From Peltaster fructicola (Eukaryota > Ascomycota > Dothideomycetes), in the NCBI GenBank assembly GCA_001592805.2, contig CP051141.1, positions 1,674,001 to 1,738,000 of the forward strand: a stretch of 64,000 nt of DNA. The letters are read 5' to 3'. A program made the position numbers and the translations under genes. Under the pieces are notes generated by a model. The model was not told the DNA's origin and did no database searches. It saw only the letters and a list, made by a program, of their open reading frames with translations. Shown in pieces: positions 48,678 through 58,791 of the stretch (the first letter of the stretch is position 1; every line of letters begins with the position of its first letter).

Positions 48678-49217
48678 ATGTTGTTCAAGTCTCTTGCTGC
48701 CCTCAGCGTTCTCGCTGCAACTGTCGCCGCTGATGGTGCATCCATCCAGGCTGCCCTGGCCGCAGTCGACAAACAGGCCCTCACCCTCGACAGCTCCGTC
48801 AAGCAATTCGACGGTAGCAGTGCCGTTGCAGCTTTCCCAGTCCTGATCAACACCCTCCAGCTCCAGTCGACCATCCAATCTGGCACTGCCACTGCCAAGA
48901 ACTCCTCTGCTCTCAGCAACGACGAGGCCATCGCCCTGGTTGCACCAGTCCAGCAGCTTGCCAAGGACACCAACACCACCCTCACCGACATCATCAACAA
49001 GTACCAGGACTTCAACAAGAACAACCTTGCTGCCATTGTCAAGTCCAACCTTCAGAGCTCCAAGCAGGACTCTGACGACTTCAGCGCCGCCATCATCGCC
49101 AAGGTCCCACAAGCTCTTCAGTCGACTGCTCAGAGCATCGCTGCTCCAATCGACCAGGCTTTCGCCAACGCCATTGCAGTCTACTCGCAGGGCTCCAGCT
49201 CCAGCTTCGGCTTCTAG
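48678..49217 (+). CDS. HsbA-type secreted hydrophobic surface-binding protein
   Basis: Small secreted protein of 179 residues. Signal peptide MLFKSLAALSVLAATVAA, then the helical HsbA repeat domain (ALAAVDKQALTLDSSVKQFDG to DEAIALVAPVQQLAKDTNTTL, and SDDFSAAIIAKVPQALQSTA), ending in a Ser-rich tail with no GPI-like hydrophobic end. In Aspergillus oryzae HsbA binds hydrophobic surfaces and recruits cutinase; relatives include cell-wall galactomannoproteins. No cysteine in the mature part, as usual. Codons are strongly biased to C-ending and preferred forms, unlike its neighbours, which with the TATA box and leader implies high expression. Intronless. Confidence 0.88.
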   Translation: MLFKSLAALSVLAATVAADGASIQAALAAVDKQALTLDSSVKQFDGSSAVAAFPVLINTLQLQSTIQSGTATAKNSSALSNDEAIALVAPVQQLAKDTNTTLTDIINKYQDFNKNNLAAIVKSNLQSSKQDSDDFSAAIIAKVPQALQSTAQSIAAPIDQAFANAIAVYSQGSSSSFGF

Positions 49218-49631
49218 ACCATCCACGACTAGATTTGCCTGTATGCCTAAGCTGCAGTCGATGAGTGCATGAGAACAGAAATAAAGAAGTGTTACATATA
49301 ACAGCGTATACACACAATGATGCAATCCTTGTCACTTCTAACCATCATTGGTGATTCATTTCTGTTTGATAGTGTCTGACAAACTGTGTTGTCCTTGATC
49401 ACAAGTAAGACTCTGCACACACATGTTGGTAAAGAGGCTGTATCTCCTTCAGCTTGATCCGTCTCTCTCACCTTTCGTCTTTGAGCTGGCGCTCTAAGGA
49501 AGTAATACTTGGATACACGCTGTGTTACTACGCCGTATTGAAGTCCCATCATCAAATGAACGCCTTTGCAATGCCGCGTGAGTGCTCACATCATACATCT
49601 CTTAAATCATTCCTGACCTTGACCGTGCTGA
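49218..49631. other. Convergent spacer, HsbA / UBL3-like
   Basis: No gene seen; holds the two 3' UTRs. Confidence 0.5.
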
Positions 49632-50368
49632 TCACTGTAGGATGCAACGACAGCAACCAGCGCTCTCACCCTCATCAAGACGACGTCCTCGCACCGACTT
49701 GGCTCCCGTTTTACCTGCTCCCTCAGCATCGTCGTCCAGGAGGTCGGCCGGCTTGACGGTCATGTGTACGACATTCGTTTGCTCCAGCGAGAATGGCAGA
49801 TCTACGCACCGTCAGTCATCACCCGTCTCACGTCTCGCATGACATTACCTTTCAGCTGGCTATTATCCTCAAGCATTCTGCCCAGTATGATCAACCTGAT
49901 TGCAGCCGGATCTCTCGGCTTCGGCTCCCACTCTTGTCGCCAGTCCGTCCATATCAGCTCTTTTAATTTGTATGCACTCATTTCTCGTGGATCGAAGTTG
50001 CCCATTGCATCTACAGCTACGACTTTCCTCGATGCTAAATATCGACTGGAGATGGTGTATGGGTGCCTTGCTCCTGTTATAAGCATGAGAGTTATTCGGA
50101 GGATAGGCTCGGCTGAGTCGACCGCAGCAGTAGATGGTACAGCACCATCTGGACCTAGGAAGATGTCGGCAGTCTCGCTGCGCAGTATATGTCCTGGCTG
50201 AGGATCCTTTGATGCACCTGCAGCTGTGTCTGAGGTTCCGTCGTGCACCGGCTGTGTGGTCGTGGTATGTGATTCAGGCAATTGCGCCATCTCTACTGAT
50301 TCTGTGTTGGTAGTGTTGACGGGTAGTGGCTGTGCTACCGCTTGTGAAGAGGTGTCTAGCGTTGACAT
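49632..50368 (-). CDS. UBL3-like membrane-anchored ubiquitin-fold protein
   Basis: Exons 49849..50368 and 49632..49801 (229 codons); the 47-nt intron GTAATG..GCGTAG joins EDNSQLKD to LPFSLEQTNVVHMTV. Start is ATG 50368 (MSTLDTSSQAV); the upstream open frame has no ATG. After a 120-residue Ser/Thr-rich leader comes a Rad60-SLD_2/UBL3-type ubiquitin fold (ITLMLITGARHPYTISSRYL, MSAYKLKELIWTDWRQEWEP, AIRLIILGRML, VVHMTVKPADLL). The C-terminus is CCRCILQ, a CAAX-type prenylation box with extra cysteines for palmitoylation; human UBL3 ends in the same way and sorts proteins to small vesicles. So a lipid-anchored, not conjugated, ubiquitin-like protein is inferred. Confidence 0.82.
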
Positions 50369-51158
50369 CTGACCTCTTGGTGCATCCGAAGATGCGCGAG
50401 TGCCTGTCGTGTCACCTATGATGCGCAGATAGTCCTGGACCAAGCAGATGAGCTAACGCTTGTATGGCGCTGCGAAGTGCAGCGGGAAAGATGGGATTTC
50501 GTTAAGAATGTATGTACAAGTGATTGCAGGACAAGGTTGGATGTGCGTGGGCGTAGAGATTGTCCGTAATGATGATGTATGCTGCTCTTCACTCTAGTGA
50601 AGTCTGAGCAAGTCGCAGCGGGCGTTCTCGAAGGATCAATTAACGAGCCGAGTTGCGTGATGCTGAGCGATGTGGATGGAGTGAAAGGTCGTTAGGACAT
50701 GACGACTTGAATGTACGATTGGCGCGGTGGTGTTGATGCGATTGAGCAATGTACGAACGGGTTGTCGGCCTACACGGATAGGGCAGTGGCCGGCCGAGCC
50801 ATGATGTTATACATAGGCGATATTGGGATCGTCCCGCCTCTTTCTCATCGCTGACATCCACACAATTGTGATCCCATCGAACACTTTTCGAACTCAGAAA
50901 GCACCGTTGCAATGTCTCTGAGCAGGCCGAGATTCGAGATCGCTTGCTGGTCCTTATCGGTCAACTCTATCGGCTGCTTCAGCCATTGAGCATGCTTATC
51001 TCTGGGTGTAACCATCCCTCCGCAGCAGTGGTTGCAGCTCAGATTAGGTAGGTGGATGAGCTCATTGGCAGTGATGCCAGATGGCTGCCACGTTATAACA
51101 CAGCTCGCCGCCATGCTCGCGCATTATCTCGTGACTTCTCCTGCTTCACTTCATCAAA
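50369..51158. other. Divergent promoter, UBL3-like / MFS transporter
   Basis: Short frames only; no recognised element. Confidence 0.5.
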
Positions 51159-52849
51159 ATGGCAGACCATCAGGGCTTCTGTGATCCAGATTGGCCGCCA
51201 GGTACTGTCAAGCTTGCTCAGCTGGTACACGGACAGAAGGACAATGCTGTGGTCATCCTTCAACCAAGACCTACGGACGATCCCAATGATCCATTGGTAT
51301 GTTCTGGTGGTAATGGATTCTCGTTGCTCATGCTTGACAGAACTGGCCGAGCTGGCAGAAAGCAATCAACTATGCTCTGGCTTCATTCTACGCCATGATG
51401 GTATACGCCTTTGTCAATGCCACAAGTCCGACATGGGGACCGATGGGTGACGAGCTAGGCTTCGACTCTGCCACCCTGACCAACACATATGCCATCGGAT
51501 GTGCTACACTGGCTATCGGTGCGCCTATGCTCATTCCATTTGCACTCAAGTTCGGCTCGAGACCTGTCTACGTCTTGAGCAGCATCGGTCAGTTCGCAAT
51601 CTCTATCTGGGCAGCGAGGACAATGACTGCTGGTGATTGGTGGGGAGTGAATGCAACACAGTGCTGGCTTGGTGCTCTCGCGGAAGTCATGATCCAGATG
51701 ACAATCTCAGATCTGTTCTTCGTGCACCACCGAGGTCTTGCCAATGCGATATATGTGGAGTTCACCAACGTTGGCCAGAATCTTGCGGTCGTCGCAGCTG
51801 GCTTCGTCACACAGAACCATTCATGGCGATGGGTATGGTGGTGGTTTGCCATATTCTTCGGTCTTCAGATCGTTATGTTCGTCTTCGGATTCGAAGAGAC
51901 CAAATTTGCTCACAGGGAGAGCTTAGCTGCACGACAAGGCAGTGTCGTCCAGGATAGCAAATCAGGACTTCCGGAGAAGATAACGAGTGTGCCAGACAAT
52001 GCAGACACTGAGATTGGCAGCGCTGATTCATCGGAGAACACATACGAGATCCGCATCAACCCTGAGCTCAAAAGGAAGCCGTACTGGAAAAGACTCTCAC
52101 TCTTCTCGACCTCTCCAGGTAAATGGACGCACTTCATACGACACTCATGGCAGCCATTCATGATCCTTGCCACGATCCCAGGAGTGCTATTCTGCGCCCT
52201 TGTCTATGCCATCGTTCTCGCCTGGCAGACGGTCATGACTGCCACCTTGAGCACGCTCATGCTGGAAGATCCGTGGAACTTCGACGCTGCACAGATTGGT
52301 CTTATGAGTCTCGCACCGTTCATAGGCTCAACACTAGGCAGTCTGCTTTGCGGTCCACTGTCAGATTGGCTAGTACTCAGGCTTGCCAAGCGCAACAATG
52401 GAATCTACGAGCCTGAGATGCGCTTTTGGGTCTTCTTACCTTTCGTCCCATTCCAGCTGGCGGGAGCATGGTGGTTTGGCTATGCACTGCAGAACGGCTG
52501 GGACTGGCCGCAGATTGCTGTAGCACTGGGCGTCAGCTACTTCGGCTCTGCACCACTGCAGACCATGTCCTTGACCTACATGCTGGACGCTTACAACGAG
52601 ATCATTGGTGATGCACTCACCGGTGTCACATTCATGCGTAACCTCATCGCGACCATTTTCGTCTTCGCGGTGCCGGCATGGACTGCAGCTGTCGGGGTCG
52701 CGAACGTCTTCAACACCATTGGTGCTATCGGTCTGTTCATCCTATCTTGGGCCGCATTCTTCCTATGGCGTGGCAAGCAGGTTCGGGTGAAGACAGCGAG
52801 AGTGTATAGGTACTATGCCGATAGGCAGTTCGATGCTAGACCGCTGTAG
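51159..52849 (+). CDS. DHA1-type MFS transporter (Hol1-like)
   Basis: Plasma-membrane drug/proton-antiporter-like carrier. Exons 51159..51296 and 51341..52849, 548 codons; intron GTATGT..TTGACAG (44 nt) joins PNDPL to NWPSWQKA, recreating the family signature DDPNDPLNW ahead of the first membrane segment. Twelve segments expected; visible are ALASFYAMMVYAFVNATSPTWGP, the loop FGSRPVYVLSS, WLGALAEVMIQMTISDLFFVHHRG, a long hydrophilic central loop (about residues 215-300), and FIGSTLGSLLCGPLSDWLVLRLAKRNNG. Substrate unknown; Hol1-like members carry polyamines, cations or toxins. Start at ATG 51159 (MADHQGF). Confidence 0.9.
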
Positions 52850-53094
52850 AGCTTGAATGAGCATCTCCGTGGTGCTTATCGTTTAAAGAGAACAGCTGGC
52901 TTCAATAGTGACACGTCGTGCCTTGAATGGCACCATTATGGGCGATCATGATAACAGCGCACCAAACTTTGATATTGAACATCTGCGGAGCACACAAGCG
53001 ACGTCGATCAGCGGCCTGCTGACGCAATATATAAGTCGAACCGTGTCAATGGCGCTCACATCCTTGCACCCTCACGACCACTCGTATCTGCACA
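52850..53094. other. Promoter of the MFSD10-like gene
   Basis: Short spacer between two same-strand transporter genes; contains the TATA box at 53028. Confidence 0.55.
53028..53034 (+). promoter_or_regulatory. TATA box, MFSD10-like gene
   Basis: TATATAA (followed by G), 61 nt before the inferred ATG. Short distance suggests a brief leader. Confidence 0.5.
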
Positions 53095-54454
53095 ATGGCA
53101 CAACAAGCTGTGTCTCCAGCTCTGCGGAAGCAGGTGCTGCGCGTTCTCTTCATCTCGCTTCTACTTGACCTCGTACGTCACGCAGCCATATGAAAGTTAC
53201 ATGAGCTAAGTATGCTAGATTTCCTTTACATTCATCCTGCCCATCTTTCCCAAGCTCCTCGAGTTCTATCGCAATGTCGAAGCGCATTCCGCAGACACAG
53301 TGCTCTCACGGATCCTGACCGGCCTCAATCACTACAAGAACAGCTTCGCCAAGCCCATCAACGACCGCTATGACATCGTGCTGCTAGGAGGAGCATTGGG
53401 ATCACTGTTCTCGCTATGCCAGGCCGTCGCCTCACCTTTCATCGGCACACTCTCTGATCGCTATGGTCGACGAACCGCACTGCTGTGGTCCATGATGGGT
53501 AACATTGCGTCCGTGGCATTGTGGTGTGCGGCGACAGACTTCAGGACGTTCCTGGCGAGTCGTATAGTAGGAGGATTGAGCGAAGGCAATATACAATTGG
53601 CGTTGGCGATCGCCACGGACATCAGTAGCGATCAGGATCGTGGCAAGACGATGGCAATGGTTGGAGCATGCTTTAGCATCGCCTTCACCTTTGGTCCTGC
53701 TCTTGGAGCTGCACTGTCGAACGTGACGACATTTGCAAAGAATCCTTTCGCAACCGCAGCAGGCTTCTCACTGTTTTTGATTGTGACAGAGACGATATAT
53801 CTCTACTACGCGCTGCCCGAGACGAATAACCAGCTCCAGAAAGACACAAAGACCGAGAAGAAGCCTCAAGAGCAGCACGAGCGCACAAATTCGCATGCGT
53901 TGCTGAATCTCACCCACTTCGCCTTCATCTTATTTTTCAGCGGCATGGAGTTCTCACTCCCATTCATGACTTACGACCTCTTTTCGTACGAAGCTAAGCA
54001 GTCTGGCAAGCTCCTAGGCTACATCGGACTGGTAGCCAGCTTGATGCAAGGTGCTCTCGTGCGTCGCATGCATCCTCTGCGAGTCGTGCAGACAGGTGTC
54101 ATAAGCTGTGCGGCGGCATTCTTCCTGCTGTCGCAGTTGACTACAGAAAGAGCACTGTACGGAGCGGCGACTCTGCTAGCAGTGACAAGCAGCACCGTCG
54201 TGACAGGCCTGAACAGCTTGTCAAGTTTCGAGGCAGCACAGAACGAACGTGGCGAACGACTTGGCAACCACAGATCGTTTGGACAAGCAGGTCGTGCTCT
54301 TGGACCAATACTTTTCTGTTCGCTATACTGGTGGGCCGGTCGGGATACAGCATATCTCGTAGGAGCAGCTGGCATGTGTGGTGTCTGTGCAATGGTCTTC
54401 GGAGGATTGAAAGCACCAAAAGCACTTGAGGTGAAGACTAAGAAGAACGCTTGA
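53095..54454 (+). CDS. MFS transporter, MFSD10/TETRAN-like
   Basis: Exons 53095..53172 and 53219..54454, 437 codons; the 46-nt intron GTACGT..TGCTAG joins FISLLLDL to ISFTFILPIFPKLLEFY inside the first membrane segment. The first exon adds the start MAQQAVSPALRKQVLRVL. TetA-like features: loop 2-3 motif GTLSDRYGRRTALL and motif C-like GPALGAALS in segment 5; a 30-residue charged central loop (KDTKTEKKPQEQHERTN). Human MFSD10 (TETRAN) and yeast relatives export organic anions; the fungal substrate is unknown. Convergent with the acyltransferase gene, only 15 bp between stop codons. Confidence 0.88.
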
Positions 54455-54469
54455 TGCTCGCTATGCAGT

Positions 54470-55981
54470 CTATAATGCAATGCCAGTGTCCCACCACGTA
54501 TTTCCGTTCCTCCACCACGCTACACCGTCCCACCAGCACCACCATCCAGCATCTGCTGGTCCGAAGCCGAGACCTCTGAAGACGCTGAATGGTACAGGCT
54601 CGAATAGCCAAACGCCTCCCTGTGCGAAATCGTCTGCGAGCAATGGTGCCGTGTGGTACAACCAGAAGATGACAAATACAAGATTGATTGAGCGTTGTAG
54701 CAGCTTTGGCAGCTTGACATTCTGTACCTTCATCGTGTCTGACGCTAGAGTTTCCAGGACGATACCCAAGCCCTGCGACAGGAAGAATGACATAGGGCCC
54801 AGGAGTGGTCTGGTGTCCCCGAGCTGAGTGTGGCTACCACAAGCATGCAGAACTCCAGACAGAAAGAAGGCAATAAACAAAGACAGCATCTTGCCAGTCT
54901 GAGAACGTTTGTCGATGCCCGTTATACTGAGCACTTTGGTTGCTGGCGCTTCGAAAGCGAACCTGAATGTCTGGTGCCACCATCCTCCCCAAAGTCCAGA
55001 AAGACCTTTGTCAAGGACATTATTGAACGATCCGAAGTAATCTACCGGGTTCATCCATGCCTCTCCTCTCAACCCATACCAGCGAGGACCGAGTATACCA
55101 GCGAAGAAGATAGGTCCGAGCTTGAATATCGTCCCCAGAGCTGTGATCACAGAGGTCATGGTGATGATGAGTCTCGACGACTTGGTAAGGAAGTACGAGG
55201 ATCGTGCAAAGTCTGGGTAGAACGTAGGTGCAGGAGCGTCAGTGTAGCCCAGAAAGTATGCATCATTGCTGACTATCGTCTTGAGTGCATCTAAAGCAAA
55301 GTATCCGAAGATCGCTTTTGGGAGAGCATCCTTGAGGAGATCCATTCGGCTACTTATTCTCCTGATGCCTGTCTTGCTTACCGTCATCGGCTCAACCTGT
55401 TCAATAGCACGCTGTCCATTCAGGTCGTCGGTGACCCACTGTGGTGGAGATGGCACGCCGTTCGTCTGCCAGGACCAACCGACACCACGAAAGCTGAAGA
55501 ACATATCGAGGATCCAGTCCAGGCGCTCGACAAGAGTCTCTGGGTAGCCTTGCCAGTAGAGCGTTGACTGGCGTTCCTGCGATGTTGTAGAGCCGTTAGG
55601 TTTCTTCAATGTTGGCTGCCTCCTCTCAATCCGCTTGTAGTCAGTCTGGCAATCATTGGCGATGAGATGAGCAGCTACCCATAGCGTTCCAAAAGAGCTG
55701 ATGAGTCCAACACCGAAGGCTGATGCTGGATTTCGTGCTTTGTTCGTGAACAGATACCATGCCTGGATGACGCAGAGCAAAGCAAATACGGGAAATCTTG
55801 TGTATGACCATAATCGTGAGTGCCGATGGTCGAAAAGTAGATATACTATGATCAGAAGAGCGCCGAGTGTGCACCACGGATATGTGAAAGGGTATGCTTT
55901 GCCAGAATCGATCAGGTTGAAATATACTTGGTCGTAATAAAGGGTAACTTCTCTCGGGCTCTTGAGCCCCGGGGGAAGCAT
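54470..55981 (-). CDS. Wax-synthase-like MBOAT-type acyltransferase
   Basis: Integral membrane protein of 503 residues, intronless, start MLPPGLKSPREVTL. The wax-synthase domain (MBOAT_2) is seen at residues about 300-420: GEAWMNPVDYFGSFNN, GLSGLWGGWWHQTFRFAF, and the probable catalytic His in FFLSGVLHACGSH. N-terminal half has four hydrophobic segments and a soluble loop with FFSFRGVGWSWQTNG, typical of the family. Fungal relatives acetylate or acylate terpenoids and trichothecenes or make lipid esters; which applies here cannot be told. The C-terminus is very Trp/Gly-rich (GWWCWWDGVAWWRNG). No synthase or P450 lies beside it, so a secondary-metabolite role is not supported. Confidence 0.85.
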   Translation of the reverse strand: MLPPGLKSPREVTLYYDQVYFNLIDSGKAYPFTYPWCTLGALLIIVYLLFDHRHSRLWSYTRFPVFALLCVIQAWYLFTNKARNPASAFGVGLISSFGTLWVAAHLIANDCQTDYKRIERRQPTLKKPNGSTTSQERQSTLYWQGYPETLVERLDWILDMFFSFRGVGWSWQTNGVPSPPQWVTDDLNGQRAIEQVEPMTVSKTGIRRISSRMDLLKDALPKAIFGYFALDALKTIVSNDAYFLGYTDAPAPTFYPDFARSSYFLTKSSRLIITMTSVITALGTIFKLGPIFFAGILGPRWYGLRGEAWMNPVDYFGSFNNVLDKGLSGLWGGWWHQTFRFAFEAPATKVLSITGIDKRSQTGKMLSLFIAFFLSGVLHACGSHTQLGDTRPLLGPMSFFLSQGLGIVLETLASDTMKVQNVKLPKLLQRSINLVFVIFWLYHTAPLLADDFAQGGVWLFEPVPFSVFRGLGFGPADAGWWCWWDGVAWWRNGNTWWDTGIAL

Positions 55982-56228
55982 GTCGATTTAAATGAGGTTA
56001 TCGGTGCATATGTCGCGGCATATCTATGCTCCAAATCGCACAATCTATAAGTATATTGAATGGTTTGGTGTGAGGTTGTCGTCGTAATCATTCATCTCAC
56101 CAGAAAGTGGCCTGTGCTTGGCACGGTCATTCTTCGGCTCATGACGCATAAGGAAACTGCGTCATACTCGGTGTTTCTACACGACGCCACGCCTTTGTTT
56201 CTGACGACACAGTCTCTCAACAGTGACC

Positions 56229-57341
56229 ATGGCGAGCACAGAGCGACCAGCGACGCCGCCAAGGTCAAATGAAGCACCAGCCATGAACATCACACCCGAA
56301 CAGGTTCGCAGAATGGAGGAATTACGTCTGCGAGCCAAGGCACTGCGCCAGCAACAGACAGCAGCACCGAGCAGAGCGGCTGGACCGTACCCAGCACCAG
56401 CGCAACTTGCCGGACAGAAGCGAACACACACGTCGAGTGTGCCACCCACCGCTCGAGACGCTCGATCAGCAACGGCAGAACCTCGCGCGCCGAACAGCAA
56501 CAACGGTCTGGCAGCAGTTCAGGACAATGGCATCCGCGCAGCAAGGAAGTTCCAGAAGTTCGTTGAGTACGACTTCTCTAAAATGAATGATTCGAAAGGA
56601 GGGTTCTTGACTGCAGAGGATGACCCACACAACAAAGCTCTGAGGCCGCCGGAGGAAGATGGCAAGCCAGCGAATATGACATTGCGAGAGTGGGAGCAAC
56701 AGCAGCTACGCAAACGACTGCGAGACAATAGGGCAGGAATCTACGAACCAGGTCTGTCTGTACTCACAGAGGACATTAAGAAGTGTAAAGAATGTGGTGC
56801 ACTTGAGCTTGACTGGCAGTTCGACGAGATCTTCAACTGTCAAGTCTGCCAAGCCTGCAAGGACAAGTTCCCGGAAAAGTACAGCTTGTTGACAAAGTCG
56901 GAAGCTGCTCAGGACTATCTTCTCACAGATCCGGAACTCAAAGACACAGATCTACTGCCGAGAATGCTTAAGCCCAACCCTCACAAGAAGCACTGGCACG
57001 ACATGCAGCTGTTCTTACGATGCCAAGTGGAGGAGTACGCTTTCTCTGATCAGAAATGGGGTAGTGCCGAAAAGCTCGATGAAGCATTCGAGGAGCGAGA
57101 GACGAAGAAGAAGCAGAAAAAGCAGAAGGACTTCGAGAAGCGACTATCAGAGCTCAAGCGACGAACTCGAGTGGAAGCGACCAAGCGTGCACGACAAGGT
57201 GGTGGTGGTGGCTTTGGAGATGTGATAGGCACTGGTCGCCATGAACATGAGTGGGGCAGAGGTGTTGAGGATCCTGAGACTGGTATGGTCCGTCGACAAT
57301 GCATTGAATGTGGTATGGAAACCGAAGAGCTCGAATTCTGA
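56229..57341 (+). CDS. RAD14: DNA damage recognition protein Rad14 (XPA)
   Basis: Nucleotide-excision-repair scaffold that binds damaged DNA and contacts RPA and TFIIH. I choose ATG 56229 (MASTERPATPPRS); the frame is open two codons further but starts with GTG. 370 codons, intronless. The N-terminus is disordered; a short helix ITPEQVRRMEELRLRAKAL resembles the XPA amino-terminal helix. XPA core: DFSKMNDSKGGFLTAEDD, zinc finger CKECG..DWQFDEIFNCQVCQAC, KYSLLTKSEAAQDYLLTD, KPNPHKKHWHDMQLFLRCQVEEYAF and a long basic helix. The C-terminal end has an HEHEW..CIECGMETEELEF segment, found in fungal Rad14. 3' end lies 11 bp from PHO88. Confidence 0.95.
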   Translation: MASTERPATPPRSNEAPAMNITPEQVRRMEELRLRAKALRQQQTAAPSRAAGPYPAPAQLAGQKRTHTSSVPPTARDARSATAEPRAPNSNNGLAAVQDNGIRAARKFQKFVEYDFSKMNDSKGGFLTAEDDPHNKALRPPEEDGKPANMTLREWEQQQLRKRLRDNRAGIYEPGLSVLTEDIKKCKECGALELDWQFDEIFNCQVCQACKDKFPEKYSLLTKSEAAQDYLLTDPELKDTDLLPRMLKPNPHKKHWHDMQLFLRCQVEEYAFSDQKWGSAEKLDEAFEERETKKKQKKQKDFEKRLSELKRRTRVEATKRARQGGGGGFGDVIGTGRHEHEWGRGVEDPETGMVRRQCIECGMETEELEF

Positions 57342-57352
57342 TATCCAATGTA

Positions 57353-58027
57353 TCACTCCTCCTTAGCACCACCACGTCCTGCGCGCTCTGCAGCCTCCAC
57401 GCTCTTCTTGTCTGTCTTGATCTCGCCTGCGCCCTGTCCTGACATCATGCCTGCGAATCCTGCTGCAGCCTTCCATGGACGCTTGAGGTCACCAGATGCT
57501 GGCTGTCCGAAGAGATGAACCTTGACAAGGTTACCCTCGAATGCGCCTTTGAGAGGAATGATCGACTGAATGGCGAGAGGAGTGGTGTATTTGAAGTAGA
57601 TGTGCATGACGGCCATCATACCGATGCCCATAAGCTGTGATCTGTACAGGCTGCGCAGCTGCTGGGTGTCGTACGCGTTGACAGTTGTTGTGACTGCCTT
57701 TGGCTCTTCTGTGCTGCCCATAGGAGCCGGCTCGACGTACTTGAGCACTGTCATATCTACGATCATTAGTCGCGAACCACAAGTGTGAAGGGCAGCCCTA
57801 CCTCGTTTCTTGTCGATCTGGAGCTTGACATAGAAGTACACACCAGCAATGATGATGTTACTCAGGATGTAGATGCCACGCACGGCATCGAGAACATATG
57901 GCTCATCGAACGGGATCTTCTTGCTCGCCTGTGTGAGCACCAGGATGAGGACGAGGTTGGTGCTGCATCATTGTGCGTTAGCGAACTGGCGTTGGTTGTT
58001 GATCAGTGCATACATCTGAGAGTTCAT
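57353..58027 (-). CDS. PHO88: Pho88/Snd3 ER membrane protein
   Basis: ER membrane protein involved in phosphate-transporter maturation and the SND targeting route. Exons 58014..58027, 57802..57962 and 57353..57756, 192 codons. Intron 57963..58013 leaves a 14-nt first exon (MNSQ plus two bases) and joins it to TNLVLILVLTQASKKIPFDEP; intron 57757..57801 (45 nt, in frame) joins IDKKR to DMTVLKYVEPAPMGS. Conserved blocks: VEPAPMGSTEEPKAVTTTV, SLYRSQLMGIGMMAVMHIYFKYT, PLAIQSIIPLK, PASGDLKRPWKAA and C-terminal AERAGRGGAKEE. Complete and normal length. Confidence 0.94.
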
Positions 58028-58791
58028 GATTGATTATCTGCTTGCGAGGTCTTGCGATCAAAGGTTTGTCCGTGTGAGCAGTATAGAGGATGTGAATTCG
58101 CTGATTGCAGCGGGATAGAATATACAAGAAGAGTGTAAGTGGTTCGTTTTGCAGTGTGAAGAGCGAGGGTCTGCTTCAAGCGACGTTTGATAGAATGAAA
58201 TTGTGGGCCCGAATCCAGAGTCTTCTATGACTATCGCGAGTTGCCAGTCTTCCGAGTGCCAACCTCATATGTCACCGGACAGCCATCTTGAGAAAGCCTA
58301 TTCTGCGGTCGCGACGTTGCAGGAGACGTATACCTGTCTAGAGTGCTGGCTGACGGACGCTTGTGACGATTGTGTGAACTTATCTCGATGTACAGCAATA
58401 CCCGCATGAATCGACGAGGCTGTCCGAGTGCTGGGACATCTTCATATCAGTAGTCATGGCTACAACGAATCTCAAATCGGCCGAAGAGTCTTCGAGGTCC
58501 TGGAGCGAGATGTTCTTTATAGGCTCTTACCGATGTTCCGAGGATGCTCAGTAGTAGCACTATCGTAGACTACGGTTGTCTAGCATTACAATACACGCTC
58601 TCAGTCTGTGCCGTCAAAGCAAAGCAAAGCAAAGAGACATGGCCAGGACACTGCCTAAGAGGTATCAGATCATGCATTCAGATGTTGTTGTCAATCGTGT
58701 GCTAAGCTAAGCACTCGACGAGGCGTGTCTTGCCATGCCCCGACATAATCGCTATTGTGGTCGACCACCAACTTCCGGCTCGCCCGTAACA
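58028..58791. other. Intergenic, PHO88 promoter / Myb-like gene 3' flank
   Basis: No coding signal. Contains a short tandem repeat, four copies of CAAAG at 58615..58634. Confidence 0.55.

Noticed and set aside
48614-49325. Long minus-strand frames opposite the HsbA gene
   Set aside because: They mirror the biased codons of the plus-strand gene; the plus strand has the signal peptide, TATA box and family resemblance.
46064-55981. Secondary-metabolite gene cluster
   Set aside because: No polyketide, peptide or terpene synthase, P450 or other backbone enzyme is present in the window.
58615-58634. Four copies of CAAAG
   Set aside because: Short simple repeat in a spacer, no sign of function.
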